Assembly (NCBI GenBank): GCA_963726775.1
Contig: CAVSDL010000001.1
Location: 62,001-126,000 of the forward strand
DNA length: 64,000 nt
Reading direction: 5' to 3'
From: CAIWHR01 sp963726775
GTDB lineage: Bacteria; Pseudomonadota; Gammaproteobacteria; Burkholderiales; Casimicrobiaceae
This document shows, one piece after another, positions 36,814 through 45,713 of the stretch (position 1 is the stretch's first letter; every line of letters begins with the position of its first letter). Both the position numbers and the translations under genes were made by a program. The notes under the pieces were generated by a model. That model saw only the letters and a program-made list of their open reading frames with translations. It did not search any database and was not told the origin of the DNA.

Positions 36814-38093
36814 CGAGGCGTCGCCGTCAACAGCAGACTGCGCAACGGCAACGTGATTTCGGCGGAAAGGCCTCCGGCTGCGCGATTCGTCCAATGCACG
36901 GTACCCCCGAGCCGGCTCACCGTCGATGCGGTCAGTACCAGGCCCATTCCAGCGCCTTTCCCCGGCGGCTTGGTCGTGAAAAACGCCCGGCCGAGGTCGC
37001 CGAGGCTTCCCGCCGGAACGCCGCTGCCACGATCCCCCACGGCCAACCGCAGGACGTCGGCATCCCATCGGCCGTCGATTTCGACATGATGCGGTGAAGC
37101 GTCTGCGGCATTGTTGAGCAAGATCAGAATAGCCTGCTCCAGCGATTGATCGGCGAAGATCTCCGGGGCCGGTGCGGCGCCATCCCAGCGGGCCTCGAGC
37201 GGGACGTCGGGGCGCACCGAGCGAAAGCGCGCGACGATCGACGCCAGGAAGCCGTCGAGTGGCGCCCGTCCACCGCCGTCGGTGCGAGCCTGACCGGCTG
37301 CGGCCGCAAGGTTGGCGAGCGCTCGCCGGCAGGTGTCGATCTGCGCGGCCAGGACCGCGGTGTCGTGCTGCCGCGCCGGGGTGTCGGCGCCCCGCCGCAT
37401 CTCCTCGGCGACAAGCGCCATCGTCATCAACGGCGTACCCAGTTCGTGCGCGGCGCCGGCGGCGAGCGTGCCCATGCGCAACACCGCTTCGTCGTTCAGC
37501 GCCTTGCGCGCAGCTTCGCGCAGCAGGCGTTCGTGGGCGCGCAGTTCCGCGACAATGCCTGCGACAAACCACGTCGTCACCAGCGTCGTCAGCACGAAAC
37601 TCACCCACAAGCCAAGCGCCATCAGCGCGTCGGACAGCGGCTCGCCGTTTACGTGGCGCAGCGGCTCGGCAAATCGGAACGCCAGTGCGAAATTCGCGAC
37701 CACCAGCAGCGCACCGGCGAAAGCCCACCGCCAGGGCAGGAGCAGTGCGATCAGCACGACGTGCAGAAGGTAGAGGAGGCCGAACGGGTTGGCCGTCCCG
37801 CCCGCGAGTATCAGGAGCAGCGTAAACGCGCCGAGATCGAGCGCAATGTGCATCGCCACCTCGCGATGCGTCGCCGGCGGACTCCTCCTGAGGTGCGATA
37901 CGGTGTACACGTTCATCGCCAGCAGGGCAGCGATGAGCAACGCCATCGGCAACGCCCGGAGGGCTATGTCCAGCGCCAGCGCGATCGCGATCGCAATCCC
38001 CTGGCCCGTGATCGCGAGAGTGCGCAGGCGCAACAGCTGGCGCAGGCTTGCCACGCGGGCCGGGGGGTCGACACCCGCTGATGACAGCCGCAT
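36810..38093 (-). CDS. regB: RegB/PrrB-type redox sensor histidine kinase
   Basis: Membrane kinase of 427 residues with about six helices. LILAGGTANPFGLLYLLHVV contains the GGXXNPF quinone-sensing motif of RegB. The H-box AAGAAHELGTPLMTMALVAE is of the RegB type, and the dimerisation region has a Cys in AAQIDTCRRALANL at the place of the redox-active cysteine of Rhodobacter RegB. ATPase boxes: ILLNNAADASPHHVEI, GDRGSGVP, GKGAGMGLVL. ATG 38093 is preferred over the longer start at 38156 because the homologous region begins there. Co-transcribed with regA. Confidence 0.92.
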   Translation of the reverse strand: MRLSSAGVDPPARVASLRQLLRLRTLAITGQGIAIAIALALDIALRALPMALLIAALLAMNVYTVSHLRRSPPATHREVAMHIALDLGAFTLLLILAGGTANPFGLLYLLHVVLIALLLPWRWAFAGALLVVANFALAFRFAEPLRHVNGEPLSDALMALGLWVSFVLTTLVTTWFVAGIVAELRAHERLLREAARKALNDEAVLRMGTLAAGAAHELGTPLMTMALVAEEMRRGADTPARQHDTAVLAAQIDTCRRALANLAAAAGQARTDGGGRAPLDGFLASIVARFRSVRPDVPLEARWDGAAPAPEIFADQSLEQAILILLNNAADASPHHVEIDGRWDADVLRLAVGDRGSGVPAGSLGDLGRAFFTTKPPGKGAGMGLVLTASTVSRLGGTVHWTNRAAGGLSAEITLPLRSLLLTATPR

Positions 38094-38199
38094 CACCGGG
38101 AGCGCCTTGGCAAAACGTCGGGCACCCGGGTGGCAACAAGAATTCGGGAACCGCAAGAGCCGGCGAGCACCGGCCCTTCGCAGACGGGGAGAATGCCCG

Positions 38200-38484
38200 C
38201 TACAGAGACAGCACCCACGTGACGAGCGACTTCAGATCGTCGCCCTTCGCCTTCACTTCGGGGTGTCCCTTGGCCGTGGACAGCTTGGCGACCAGCGTCG
38301 CCTCGGCGTCCGCCTTGCCTTTGTACTTGGCGGCGGATTCCTTGAACGATGGACCCAGCTTTTTCGTGTTCACCTCGTGGCACGTCGTGCAGCCGCTCCT
38401 CTTGGCCAGCGCCTCCTGCGCGCCCGCGGTCCCGGCCGCCACCATCCCGGCGGCAAGGACTGCCGCAAATGCGATCGATTTCAT
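38200..38484 (-). CDS. class I monoheme cytochrome c (copy 1)
   Basis: Ninety-four-residue periplasmic cytochrome. Signal peptide MKSIAFAAVLAAGMVAAG with AGAQE cleavage, then EALAKRSGCTTCHEVNTKKL with one CTTCH and a conserved LGPSF segment. No clear Met distal ligand besides hydrophobic residues in the short C-terminal half, so the sixth ligand is uncertain. Strongly similar to the gene at 38661-38945 (same length and plan), a tandem duplication. Probably an electron shuttle between inner-membrane and outer-membrane partners. Confidence 0.85.
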   Translation of the reverse strand: MKSIAFAAVLAAGMVAAGTAGAQEALAKRSGCTTCHEVNTKKLGPSFKESAAKYKGKADAEATLVAKLSTAKGHPEVKAKGDDLKSLVTWVLSL

Positions 38485-38636
38485 GTTTCCTGGCTCCTTG
38501 TTGGACAAATGTACTGTCGCGCGTACCGGCGCATCGCCAGCGCTGCGGCGCCCCGGCAGCGCATTCTAGCGCAACGCCGGGCTTCCGATTGACGCGACTT
38601 CGGCCCCCGCGGGATTCACAGAAAGCCGCCCCGGAT

Positions 38637-38655
38637 GCCGGCCTTCGAGGCCGGC
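38637..38655 (-). terminator. hairpin after the second monoheme cytochrome gene
   Basis: GCCGGCCT (38637-38644) pairs with AGGCCGGC (38648-38655) across TCG, six bases beyond the stop codon of the minus-strand gene ending at 38661. No T-tract. Confidence 0.5.
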
Positions 38656-38660
38656 GCTTG

Positions 38661-38945
38661 CTACATCGCGAGGATCCACTTCAACAGCGTCTTCACATCC
38701 GTATCCGACGTCTTGACCGCCGCGTGGCCCTTTGCCGCCTTGAAGGTGGTGAAGAGCGTTGCGTCGGCATCGGCCTTGCCCTTGTACTTGGCCGCCGTCT
38801 CCTTGAATGCCGGACCCACCTTCTTGGCGTCGGTCGCATGGCACGTCAGGCAGCCGCTGCTCCTGGCCAGTGCTTCCTGAGCGTTTGCCGTCCCCATCGC
38901 TGCCGTTGTGAATGCCATCGCCGTCACGATCAAAACTGTTTTCAT
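38661..38945 (-). CDS. class I monoheme cytochrome c (copy 2)
   Basis: Ninety-four residues; signal peptide MKTVLIVTAMAFTTAAMG ending ANAQE, then ARSSGCLTCHATDAKKVGPA with one CLTCH, and KYKGKADADATLFTTFKAAK. It is a paralogue of the gene at 38200-38484. The small size and setting recall the periplasmic monoheme shuttles found near MtoAB-type systems, an inferred comparison. It lies 85 bases downstream of hypX on the same strand. Confidence 0.85.
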   Translation of the reverse strand: MKTVLIVTAMAFTTAAMGTANAQEALARSSGCLTCHATDAKKVGPAFKETAAKYKGKADADATLFTTFKAAKGHAAVKTSDTDVKTLLKWILAM

Positions 38946-39030
38946 CAAATTCGCTCCTGATTGAAACGCTGCCTCCTCGTGCCTGGAGGTTCCATCTGCG
39001 CGCCGCTTCCTTGCCACAGCGCACGACTTC

Positions 39031-40863
39031 TTAGCGCGCGACCGACTGCACGGTTGACACCGAAAGCGCGCATAGGTCCGGGTGCGGCATTGTGTCGCAG
39101 CTCCCGCGTTCGTCTGCGACCGACAAACGCGCGGGATTGCGCCCGTTTCCCGCCGTGTCCCGGTGCCGCGCGAGGTACAGCGGCGTCCGTGATCGCGGCA
39201 CCTTGCAGACAAATTGGTACCTGGCAACATGGTAGCTGGGATCGAAGCCGAAAAAATTGAGCTTGATCAGTTCGAGCTCTTCGCTCCGATACACGTCCAG
39301 CGGCTTCGCGGCTTCGTCCGTCTCGCGCCTTGTATTCCTGGCCGCAAGCATCCGGCCGAAATCCGGATGGGCCGCCAACAGGCGCGCGCGCATTTCGACC
39401 TCCGTGCGAAATGCCGCAGGCGTCGCGCCGAAGTGATCATCGATCAGGCCCATTGCCCTGGCCTGACGCGCGCCGACGGGCAGCCGGTTCCGAGTGATGG
39501 CCCGCGCCGTCTCCGGCCCCACACGCCGCGGCAGAAGATAGGTCCAGTATTCCGAACCGTGGAGGTTGCCCATCCCCTTGTAATGCGGATTGAGAATCGC
39601 TCCATCGCGGCTCCAGATGCGATCGGCCGCAAGCGCCAGGAACACGCCGCCGGCGCCGGCGTTGCCCTGCATGGCAGCGATGGTGAGTTGACGACCGGTC
39701 AGGATGATTTCTCGCACGAGGTCGTCGATCGCATTGATGTTGCGCCACGAAACCTCGGCCGGATGGTCGGACGCCTCGATCAGATTCAGGTCGATGCCGT
39801 TCGACCAGTAATCCTCGCCGCCCATCAGCGCGATCACGCGCGTCGGTCTCGACTTCGCGTACCGGTACGCGTCGCGCAGCTGCTCGCAGCGCGCGACGCC
39901 CATCGCCCCGTTGTAGAACGGGAAATGCAGGTAGCCGACCGCACCCGACTCTTCGTAGCGCACCGGCCTCCACGTCGGATAGTCGACGGGGACTTCCGGC
40001 GCGAGCGGGACTTCGGGCACGCCGGCGATCCTTGCGTCCAACGCCGTCGCGGCGGGAAGCTTCAGCCGCGGCAGCGTGCCATCGTGGTGCTTCAGGTGAG
40101 TGATCCAGATCGCCCCGTCGACGGTCGCCCGGCAGATCGCGCCGGCACGCTGGGCTATGACGGCGCCGGGTTTCGCCTGCGGATACTGCGCGCGCAGCCG
40201 CCCTTCCGGATGCGCGTCGTACAGATGGACCCGCACGCCCGCCACTTCGTCCATTACGCCCGGCTCACCGTCGGCAGCACGAATTTTCCGCAGCACGGTT
40301 GCCGTGCACTCCGTGTTCCAGTCGATCGCGCGATCGTGCTGGCGCATCGCCGGCCGCAGGCGCCCGCGATGGCCGGGACTTCCCGGTTCGTACGGTTCAG
40401 CCCTCTCGCCGCGGCCGAGCCGTTCGATGGTGATGCGCATCGCCGCCACCGCCGCCTCGGTGACTTCGTTGCGATAGAGGCTGCTCTTCGTCGCCGCACG
40501 CATCGGGAACCCGACGCTCGCCCAGACGTCGCCGGCGTCCATTTCGGCATTCGCCTCCAGCGCCGTCACGCCCCACGCGTTCTCACCGTCGACCATGGCC
40601 CAGTCGAGCGCCGACGGCCCGCGGTCCCCGCGAATTCCGGGGTGGATGACGATGCAGCGGTGAGTGCGCCAGATCGATTCCGGGATCTTCCGCTTCAGGA
40701 ACGGCGCGACAATCAGCTCCGGTCGCCACAGGGCCACCGCTTCCTCGGTCACACTGTCCTTGATGTCGAATTCGATCGAAACGTCGTGGCCATCGGCGAC
40801 GAGCTCGACGTAGAGCCGCTGCGAAAGGCTGTTGAACGAATGCGTGAGGAAAAGTATGCGCAT
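39031..40863 (-). CDS. hypX: HypX/HoxX: CO-ligand synthesis protein for [NiFe] hydrogenase
   Basis: Two-domain protein of 610 residues. The N-terminal formyltransferase-like half has FLTHSFNSLSQRLYVELVAD and CIVIHPGIRGDRGPSALDWA; the C-terminal enoyl-CoA hydratase-like half has ALMGGEDYWSNGIDLNLIEA, AAMQGNAGAGGVFLALAADR and NPHYKGMGNLHGSEYWTYLL. HypX makes the active-site CO from formyl-tetrahydrofolate under aerobic conditions, so it marks hydrogenases that must mature in air. The ATG shares one base with the hypE stop. About 70 C-terminal residues after PLDVYRSEELELIKLNFFGF look less conserved. Last gene of the hydrogenase cluster. Confidence 0.92.
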   Translation of the reverse strand: MRILFLTHSFNSLSQRLYVELVADGHDVSIEFDIKDSVTEEAVALWRPELIVAPFLKRKIPESIWRTHRCIVIHPGIRGDRGPSALDWAMVDGENAWGVTALEANAEMDAGDVWASVGFPMRAATKSSLYRNEVTEAAVAAMRITIERLGRGERAEPYEPGSPGHRGRLRPAMRQHDRAIDWNTECTATVLRKIRAADGEPGVMDEVAGVRVHLYDAHPEGRLRAQYPQAKPGAVIAQRAGAICRATVDGAIWITHLKHHDGTLPRLKLPAATALDARIAGVPEVPLAPEVPVDYPTWRPVRYEESGAVGYLHFPFYNGAMGVARCEQLRDAYRYAKSRPTRVIALMGGEDYWSNGIDLNLIEASDHPAEVSWRNINAIDDLVREIILTGRQLTIAAMQGNAGAGGVFLALAADRIWSRDGAILNPHYKGMGNLHGSEYWTYLLPRRVGPETARAITRNRLPVGARQARAMGLIDDHFGATPAAFRTEVEMRARLLAAHPDFGRMLAARNTRRETDEAAKPLDVYRSEELELIKLNFFGFDPSYHVARYQFVCKVPRSRTPLYLARHRDTAGNGRNPARLSVADERGSCDTMPHPDLCALSVSTVQSVAR

Positions 40864-41912
40864 CAGCAAATCCGCGGCAGCTGCTCGCCCGCAAGCCAAT
40901 CCACTACCCGGCGCCCCCCGAAGCTCGTGTCCATCTGCACGAAACGATGCGGATCGGAGATCACCTCGCCGATGATCGCGGCATCGCGCCCGAGCGGATG
41001 CGCCCGCATCGCGACGAGGATCCGATCGGCGTCGTCCGCCGCGCAGATCGCGACGAGCTTGCCCTCGTTGGCGACGTACAGCGGATCGAGGCCCAGGAAC
41101 TCGCAGGCGGCGCCGACCTGCTGCTGCAGCGGGATGCGCTCCTCGGCGATCACCATCCCGCAGTCCGACTGGCCGGCGATTTCGTTCAATGTCGTCGCGA
41201 GCCCGCCGCGTGTCGGGTCGCGCAGGCAGTGGATGTCGGGTACCGCGGCCACCATCGCCGCGACGAGCCCGTGCAGCGCCGCGGTGTCCGACCGGATGGC
41301 CGTATCGAAAGACAGATTTTCCCGCAGCGACATGATGGCGACCCCGTGGTCGCCGATCGTGCCGCTGACGAGGATCCTGTCGCCAGGGCGCGCGCGGTCG
41401 CCGGAGATGTTCACTCCGTCGGCGACGACCCCGACGCCGGTGGTGTTGATGAATACGCCATCGCCTTTCCCGCGCTCGACGACCTTGGTGTCGCCGGTGA
41501 CGATGGTCACGCCGGCCTCGCTCGCCGCGGCCGCCATCGACCGGACGATGCGCTGCAGATCGGCGAGCGGAAATCCCTCTTCCAGAATGAAGCCGGCCGA
41601 GAGATGGAGCGGCCTGGCACCCGACATCGCGACATCGTTGATCGTGCCGTGCACGGACAGGCAGCCGATGTCGCCGCCGGGAAAAAACAACGGCGATACG
41701 ACATGGCTGTCGGTCGCCATCACCATGCGGCCGGCAGGAACGGCGAAGAGCGCGTGGTCGTTGCGCTGGCGCAGCCACTCGTTGTCGAACGCGCGCAGGA
41801 ACAGTTCTTCGACGAGCTGCGCCATCGCGCGGCCGCCGCCGCCGTGCGACATGTCGACGCGCCCGTGCCGGAAGTCGACCGGACGGATGTAGTCGGCACG
41901 CACTGCGGTCAT
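40863..41912 (-). CDS. hypE: hydrogenase maturation protein HypE
   Basis: HypE (349 residues), an AIR-synthase-like enzyme that dehydrates the carbamoylated C-terminal Cys into thiocyanate, donor of the CN ligands. Seen: DMSHGGGGRAMAQLVEELFL near the N-terminus, MVMATDSHVVSPLFFPGGDI, CLRDPTRGGLATTLNEIA, and the required C-terminal PRIC. ATG 41912 overlaps the hypD stop by four bases. Confidence 0.96.
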   Translation of the reverse strand: MTAVRADYIRPVDFRHGRVDMSHGGGGRAMAQLVEELFLRAFDNEWLRQRNDHALFAVPAGRMVMATDSHVVSPLFFPGGDIGCLSVHGTINDVAMSGARPLHLSAGFILEEGFPLADLQRIVRSMAAAASEAGVTIVTGDTKVVERGKGDGVFINTTGVGVVADGVNISGDRARPGDRILVSGTIGDHGVAIMSLRENLSFDTAIRSDTAALHGLVAAMVAAVPDIHCLRDPTRGGLATTLNEIAGQSDCGMVIAEERIPLQQQVGAACEFLGLDPLYVANEGKLVAICAADDADRILVAMRAHPLGRDAAIIGEVISDPHRFVQMDTSFGGRRVVDWLAGEQLPRIC

Positions 41913-43099
41913 TGGCGTGCCCCCACGCTTGCGGCCGCCGCCGCGGCGCTGCTCGCTGCGGCTGCGGCGCCGACGGCGGCGCTCCTGAACCGGCCGTACG
42001 TGTAATGCGCCGCGCACGCTCCTTCCGTGGATACCATGCAGGACCCGATCGGGTTCTCGGGAGTGCAGGCGGTGCCGAACACCTTGCAATCGGCCGGTTT
42101 TTTCACGCCGCGCAGGATGGCGCCGCATTCGCAGGCCCTGTTGTCGGGCGCCGACCGATAGACAATCCCGTAACGCTCCTCGGCATCGAACCGGCGATAG
42201 CCCTCTTTGATCCTCAACGCGCTGTACGGCACTTCGCCCAGACCCCGCCATTCGAACGAGCGGCGCAACTCGAACACGTCGGCCACCAGCGCCTTCGCCC
42301 TCGCGTTGCCTTCGCGGGTGACGGCGCGCGTGAACTCGTTCTCGACCTCGGCGCGCCCTTCGTTCAGTTGCCGCACCAGCATCAGGATGGCCTGCATGAC
42401 GTCGAGCGGCTCGAACCCGGCGATGACGACCGGCCGCCCGTATTCCTCGGCGAAGTATTCGTACGGCTGACTGCCGATGACCGTGGACACGTGCGCCGGG
42501 CCGACGAAGCCGTCGAGCGGCACCGTACCCAGCTCGCGCACTTCCCTCGACTCCAGAATGTTGCTGATCGCGGACGGTGTCAGCACGTGATTGCAGAACA
42601 CGCTGAAATTGGCGAGGTCGAGTGTTCTCGCCTGCAGAATCGCGACCGCCGTCGGCGGCGTCGTCGTTTCGAACCCGATGGCGAAGAACACGACGTCGCG
42701 ATCGGGGTTCTCCCGTGCAATGCGGATCGCATCGGTGGAGGAATAGACCATGCGGATGTCGGAGCCGCGCGCCTTCGCCTTCATCAGCGACAGGCCGTTC
42801 GACGCCGGCACGCGCATCGTGTCGGCGTATGTGCACAGGATGAGACCCGGGCGTGCCGCGAGTTCGATCGCGTTGTCGATCCGCCCTACGGGCAGCACGC
42901 AGACCGGGCAACCGGGGCCATGGATCATGTTGACGCCGGGAGGCAGCAGGTCGAGAAGGCCGTAGCGCGAGATCGCATGCGTGTGCCCGCCGCAGAACTC
43001 CATCAGGTTGTAGCTGCGCCCCGGACTCGCTTCGCGCGCAATGGCGGATGCCAACGTTCGCGCAAGTTCGCCGTCACGGAACTCGTCGATGTACTTCAT
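41909..43099 (-). CDS. hypD: hydrogenase maturation protein HypD
   Basis: HypD (396 residues), the iron-sulfur scaffold on which Fe(CN)2CO is assembled with HypC. Conserved: EFCGGHTHAISRYGLLDLLP, MIHGPGCPVCVLPVGRID, FFAIGFETTTPPTAVAIL, and the cysteine-rich C-terminal region with ACECGAILRG and EGACAAHYTYGRF. It ends in an unusual alanine-rich tail of ~24 residues (AAVGAAAAASSAAAAAAS) not needed in the family. Four-base overlap with both hypC and hypE. Confidence 0.96.
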   Translation of the reverse strand: MKYIDEFRDGELARTLASAIAREASPGRSYNLMEFCGGHTHAISRYGLLDLLPPGVNMIHGPGCPVCVLPVGRIDNAIELAARPGLILCTYADTMRVPASNGLSLMKAKARGSDIRMVYSSTDAIRIARENPDRDVVFFAIGFETTTPPTAVAILQARTLDLANFSVFCNHVLTPSAISNILESREVRELGTVPLDGFVGPAHVSTVIGSQPYEYFAEEYGRPVVIAGFEPLDVMQAILMLVRQLNEGRAEVENEFTRAVTREGNARAKALVADVFELRRSFEWRGLGEVPYSALRIKEGYRRFDAEERYGIVYRSAPDNRACECGAILRGVKKPADCKVFGTACTPENPIGSCMVSTEGACAAHYTYGRFRSAAVGAAAAASSAAAAAASVGARQ

Positions 43100-43329
43100 G
43101 CGGCCGGCTCGATGGCGATCCCCGCCTCGGCGAACGTGCGCAGCGTGCGCGCCGCGGCCTCCGGATCGAGCTTGGTCAGCGCGTAGCCCACATGAACGAT
43201 CACGTAGTCGCCCGGCTTCACGTCGTCGACCAGCGCGAGCGAAATGCGCTTCCGGACACCGCCGATGTCGATCAGCGCGGTGTCGGGCTCCGGCAGGTCC
43301 ACTACGCGAGCGGGAATGGCGAGGCACAT
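43096..43329 (-). CDS. hypC: hydrogenase maturation chaperone HypC
   Basis: HypC/HupF family chaperone of 77 residues. It starts MCLAIPARVVDLPEPD with the essential Cys2, and continues ISLALVDDVKPGDYVIVHVG. The start 43329 is set by this invariant N-terminus, well inside a longer open frame. It carries the Fe(CN)2CO group with HypD to the large subunit. Confidence 0.95.
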   Translation of the reverse strand: MCLAIPARVVDLPEPDTALIDIGGVRKRISLALVDDVKPGDYVIVHVGYALTKLDPEAAARTLRTFAEAGIAIEPAA

Positions 43330-43331
43330 CG

Positions 43332-45713
43332 TCAACGCGCTCCATCGATCGCGCAGCGCGCGACCCAGGCCTGCCCCAGCGCAAGGCCGCCGTCGTTGGG
43401 CGGTACGCTCTGCGCTTCGAGAAAATCGATCCGCTGCCACGCGAGCGATCGCCGCAGGCCGCGCGCGAGGATCGCGTTGAGGAAGCAGCCGCCCCCACCC
43501 GCGACCGCCGTCAGGTCGAGCGCCTCGGCCGCGCGGGTGACCCAGTCCGCAAGCGCCGCGACAACGGTCGCGTGAAACAACGCCGCGCCGTGGCCGATGT
43601 CGCGCTCGTCCGCAAGGCGGCAGACGAGCGGTGTCAGGTCGAGCTCATTCGCCGCGTTGATCGCGTACAGCGACGCGTCATGCGCCACTGCCCCGTGGCG
43701 CTCCGCGAAGCCTTCGAGCAGCATCGCGGCCTGTCCCTCGAATGCCATTCGTCGACTGACGCCAAGCAGCCCTGCCGCGGCGTCGAACCAGCGCCCCATG
43801 CTGCTCGTTTCCGGTGCGTTGAAAGGTCGCGCGAGCATCATCGCCACGGTCCGGGCAGCCGGCTCGCCGGCAAAGCGCCGCGTGATCTCGGCGCCGCGAC
43901 CGGCGAGCGACAGCGCCGCTGCTGCCATCCGCCAGGGCTCGCGTGCCGCTCGGTCACCCCCGGGCAGGCGCAGCGGGCGCAATCGCCCCAGCCGCTCGCA
44001 GCGCGCGCCGCGAACGTACAGGAGTTCGCCGCCCCAGGCCGCGCCATCGCTGCCCATGCCCACGCCGTCGAGCGCCAGTCCAAGGATCGGGCCGCCAACC
44101 CGATGCTCGGCGGCGACCGCGGCGACGTGCGCGTGATGGTGCTGCACCGCGCGCAGCGGTACGCGCCAGTGGGCGGCGAGCTGCGCGGCGTGCCGCGTGC
44201 TGAAGAAATCCGGATGCAGGTCGTGCACAACGACTTCGGGTTCGACGCCGAGAATCGCGACCAGGTGCGCGGCCGCCTCTTCCAGCGCCGCGCACGTCGG
44301 CGCGTTGTCGAGATCGCCGATGTGCTGCGACACGAACGCTTCGTCGCCGCGCGTCACGCAGACCGTGTTCTTGAAGTGCCCGCCCAGCGCGATGACCGGT
44401 GGGCCGGCAGTCGCGAGCCGGATCGCGCGCGGCGTGTACCCGCGGGCGCGACGCAGAAACTGGAACCCCTTCGCCGCATCGCCGGGCACGGCTCGCAGCA
44501 CGCTGTCGTCGCACCGGATCACGATGTCCCGATCGTGGACGAGGAAAGCGTCGGCAATCCCCGCGAGCCGCGCGATCGCCTCGCTGTTGGCCGTCACCAA
44601 CGGTTCACCTCCGGGGTTGGCGCTGGTCATCACCAGCGCGAGGTCCTGCGCCGCGGACAGCCAGGCGGTTCCTGCGGGACGGCCCGCCGTTTCGTGAAAC
44701 AGCAGGTAGTGCAGCGGCGTGTACGGCAGCATCACGCCCAGCCACGCGAGCCCAGGCGCAATGCCCGGCAGCGCCGCATCGGCGTCCGTGCGCTTCGCCA
44801 GGAGCACGATCGGACGTTCGGCCGATTCCAGCAGCGCGCGCTCGGCAGGCGTCATGTCGGCCCACGCCGCCACCGAATCGACGTTCGCGACCATCACCGC
44901 GAACGGCTTTTCCTCCCGGCGCTTGCGCTCGCGCAGCCGCGCGACCGCGGCCGCATTGCGCGCGTCGCACGCGAGATGAAATCCACCCAGACCCTTGATC
45001 GCGACGATGCCGCCACGCAGGAGCCGCGCGACGGTTTCCGCGACCGCATCGACGCGTGCCGCCGGAACACCCGTCGCATCGAGGAATGCGAGTGCCGGGC
45101 CGCAGGCGGGACACGCGTTCGGCTCGGCATGGAACCGGCGGTCGCGCGGCGAGGTGTACTCGGCGAGACATTGCGGACATTGCGCGAACGCCGCCATGCT
45201 GGTCATCGCCCGGTCGTACGGCAGGTTCCGGGTGATCGTGTAGCGCGGCCCGCAGTGGGTGCAGTTGACGAACGCGTAGCGGTAGCGGCGGCCGGCGGGA
45301 TCGAAGAGCTCTTCGAGGCAATCGGCGCAGATCGCGCTGTCCGGACCGATCGCCGTCGCCGCAGGCCCGCCTCCGCTTTCGAGGATCGCAAATCCGCCGT
45401 CCCGCTCATCCACCGGGCAATCGGACCATGCGACGCTGTCCACGCGGGCCCGCGCCGGCGCATCGTCGCACAGGCGCTTCGTCATCCGTGTGACCCGATC
45501 GCAATGGCCCTGCACTTCGATCGTGACGCCGGCGGCATCGTTGCGCACCCAGCCATCGAGTTCCAGTTCCGAGGCGAGCCGCCAGACGAACGGACGGAAT
45601 CCGACGCCCTGCACGATTCCGCGCACGGCGATGCGCCTGCGCACGAACGTTGCGTCGAGGGTGGCGGTGGCATCCATGATCAGTCGCGGCGAACGGTTCA
45701 GGCCGTCAGGCAT
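43332..45713 (-). CDS. hypF: carbamoyltransferase HypF
   Basis: HypF (793 residues), which makes carbamoyl adenylate and carbamoylates HypE. Domains in order: acylphosphatase (RGIVQGVGFRPFVWRLASEL), two C4 zinc fingers (CADCLEEL to CTHCGPRYTI, CPQCLAEYTS to ACPACGP), YrdC-like (GGIVAIKGLGGFHLACDARN), and Kae1-like (VVHDLHPDFFSTRHA, QHHHAHVAAVAAEH, LDGVGMGSDGAAWGGEL). ATG 45713 is chosen because it overlaps the hypB stop (ATGCCTGA); ATG 45674 is possible. Confidence 0.95.
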   Translation of the reverse strand: MPDGLNRSPRLIMDATATLDATFVRRRIAVRGIVQGVGFRPFVWRLASELELDGWVRNDAAGVTIEVQGHCDRVTRMTKRLCDDAPARARVDSVAWSDCPVDERDGGFAILESGGGPAATAIGPDSAICADCLEELFDPAGRRYRYAFVNCTHCGPRYTITRNLPYDRAMTSMAAFAQCPQCLAEYTSPRDRRFHAEPNACPACGPALAFLDATGVPAARVDAVAETVARLLRGGIVAIKGLGGFHLACDARNAAAVARLRERKRREEKPFAVMVANVDSVAAWADMTPAERALLESAERPIVLLAKRTDADAALPGIAPGLAWLGVMLPYTPLHYLLFHETAGRPAGTAWLSAAQDLALVMTSANPGGEPLVTANSEAIARLAGIADAFLVHDRDIVIRCDDSVLRAVPGDAAKGFQFLRRARGYTPRAIRLATAGPPVIALGGHFKNTVCVTRGDEAFVSQHIGDLDNAPTCAALEEAAAHLVAILGVEPEVVVHDLHPDFFSTRHAAQLAAHWRVPLRAVQHHHAHVAAVAAEHRVGGPILGLALDGVGMGSDGAAWGGELLYVRGARCERLGRLRPLRLPGGDRAAREPWRMAAAALSLAGRGAEITRRFAGEPAARTVAMMLARPFNAPETSSMGRWFDAAAGLLGVSRRMAFEGQAAMLLEGFAERHGAVAHDASLYAINAANELDLTPLVCRLADERDIGHGAALFHATVVAALADWVTRAAEALDLTAVAGGGGCFLNAILARGLRRSLAWQRIDFLEAQSVPPNDGGLALGQAWVARCAIDGAR

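Noticed and set aside
37146..38081. 311-codon frame opposite regB
   Set aside because: Antisense shadow of the histidine kinase; no ribosome binding site or domain.
39214..41892. Long open frame (892 codons) on the + strand opposite hypX and hypE
   Set aside because: High-GC antisense shadow: arginine- and histidine-rich, no family motifs, while the minus strand carries clear HypX and HypE sequence over the same DNA.
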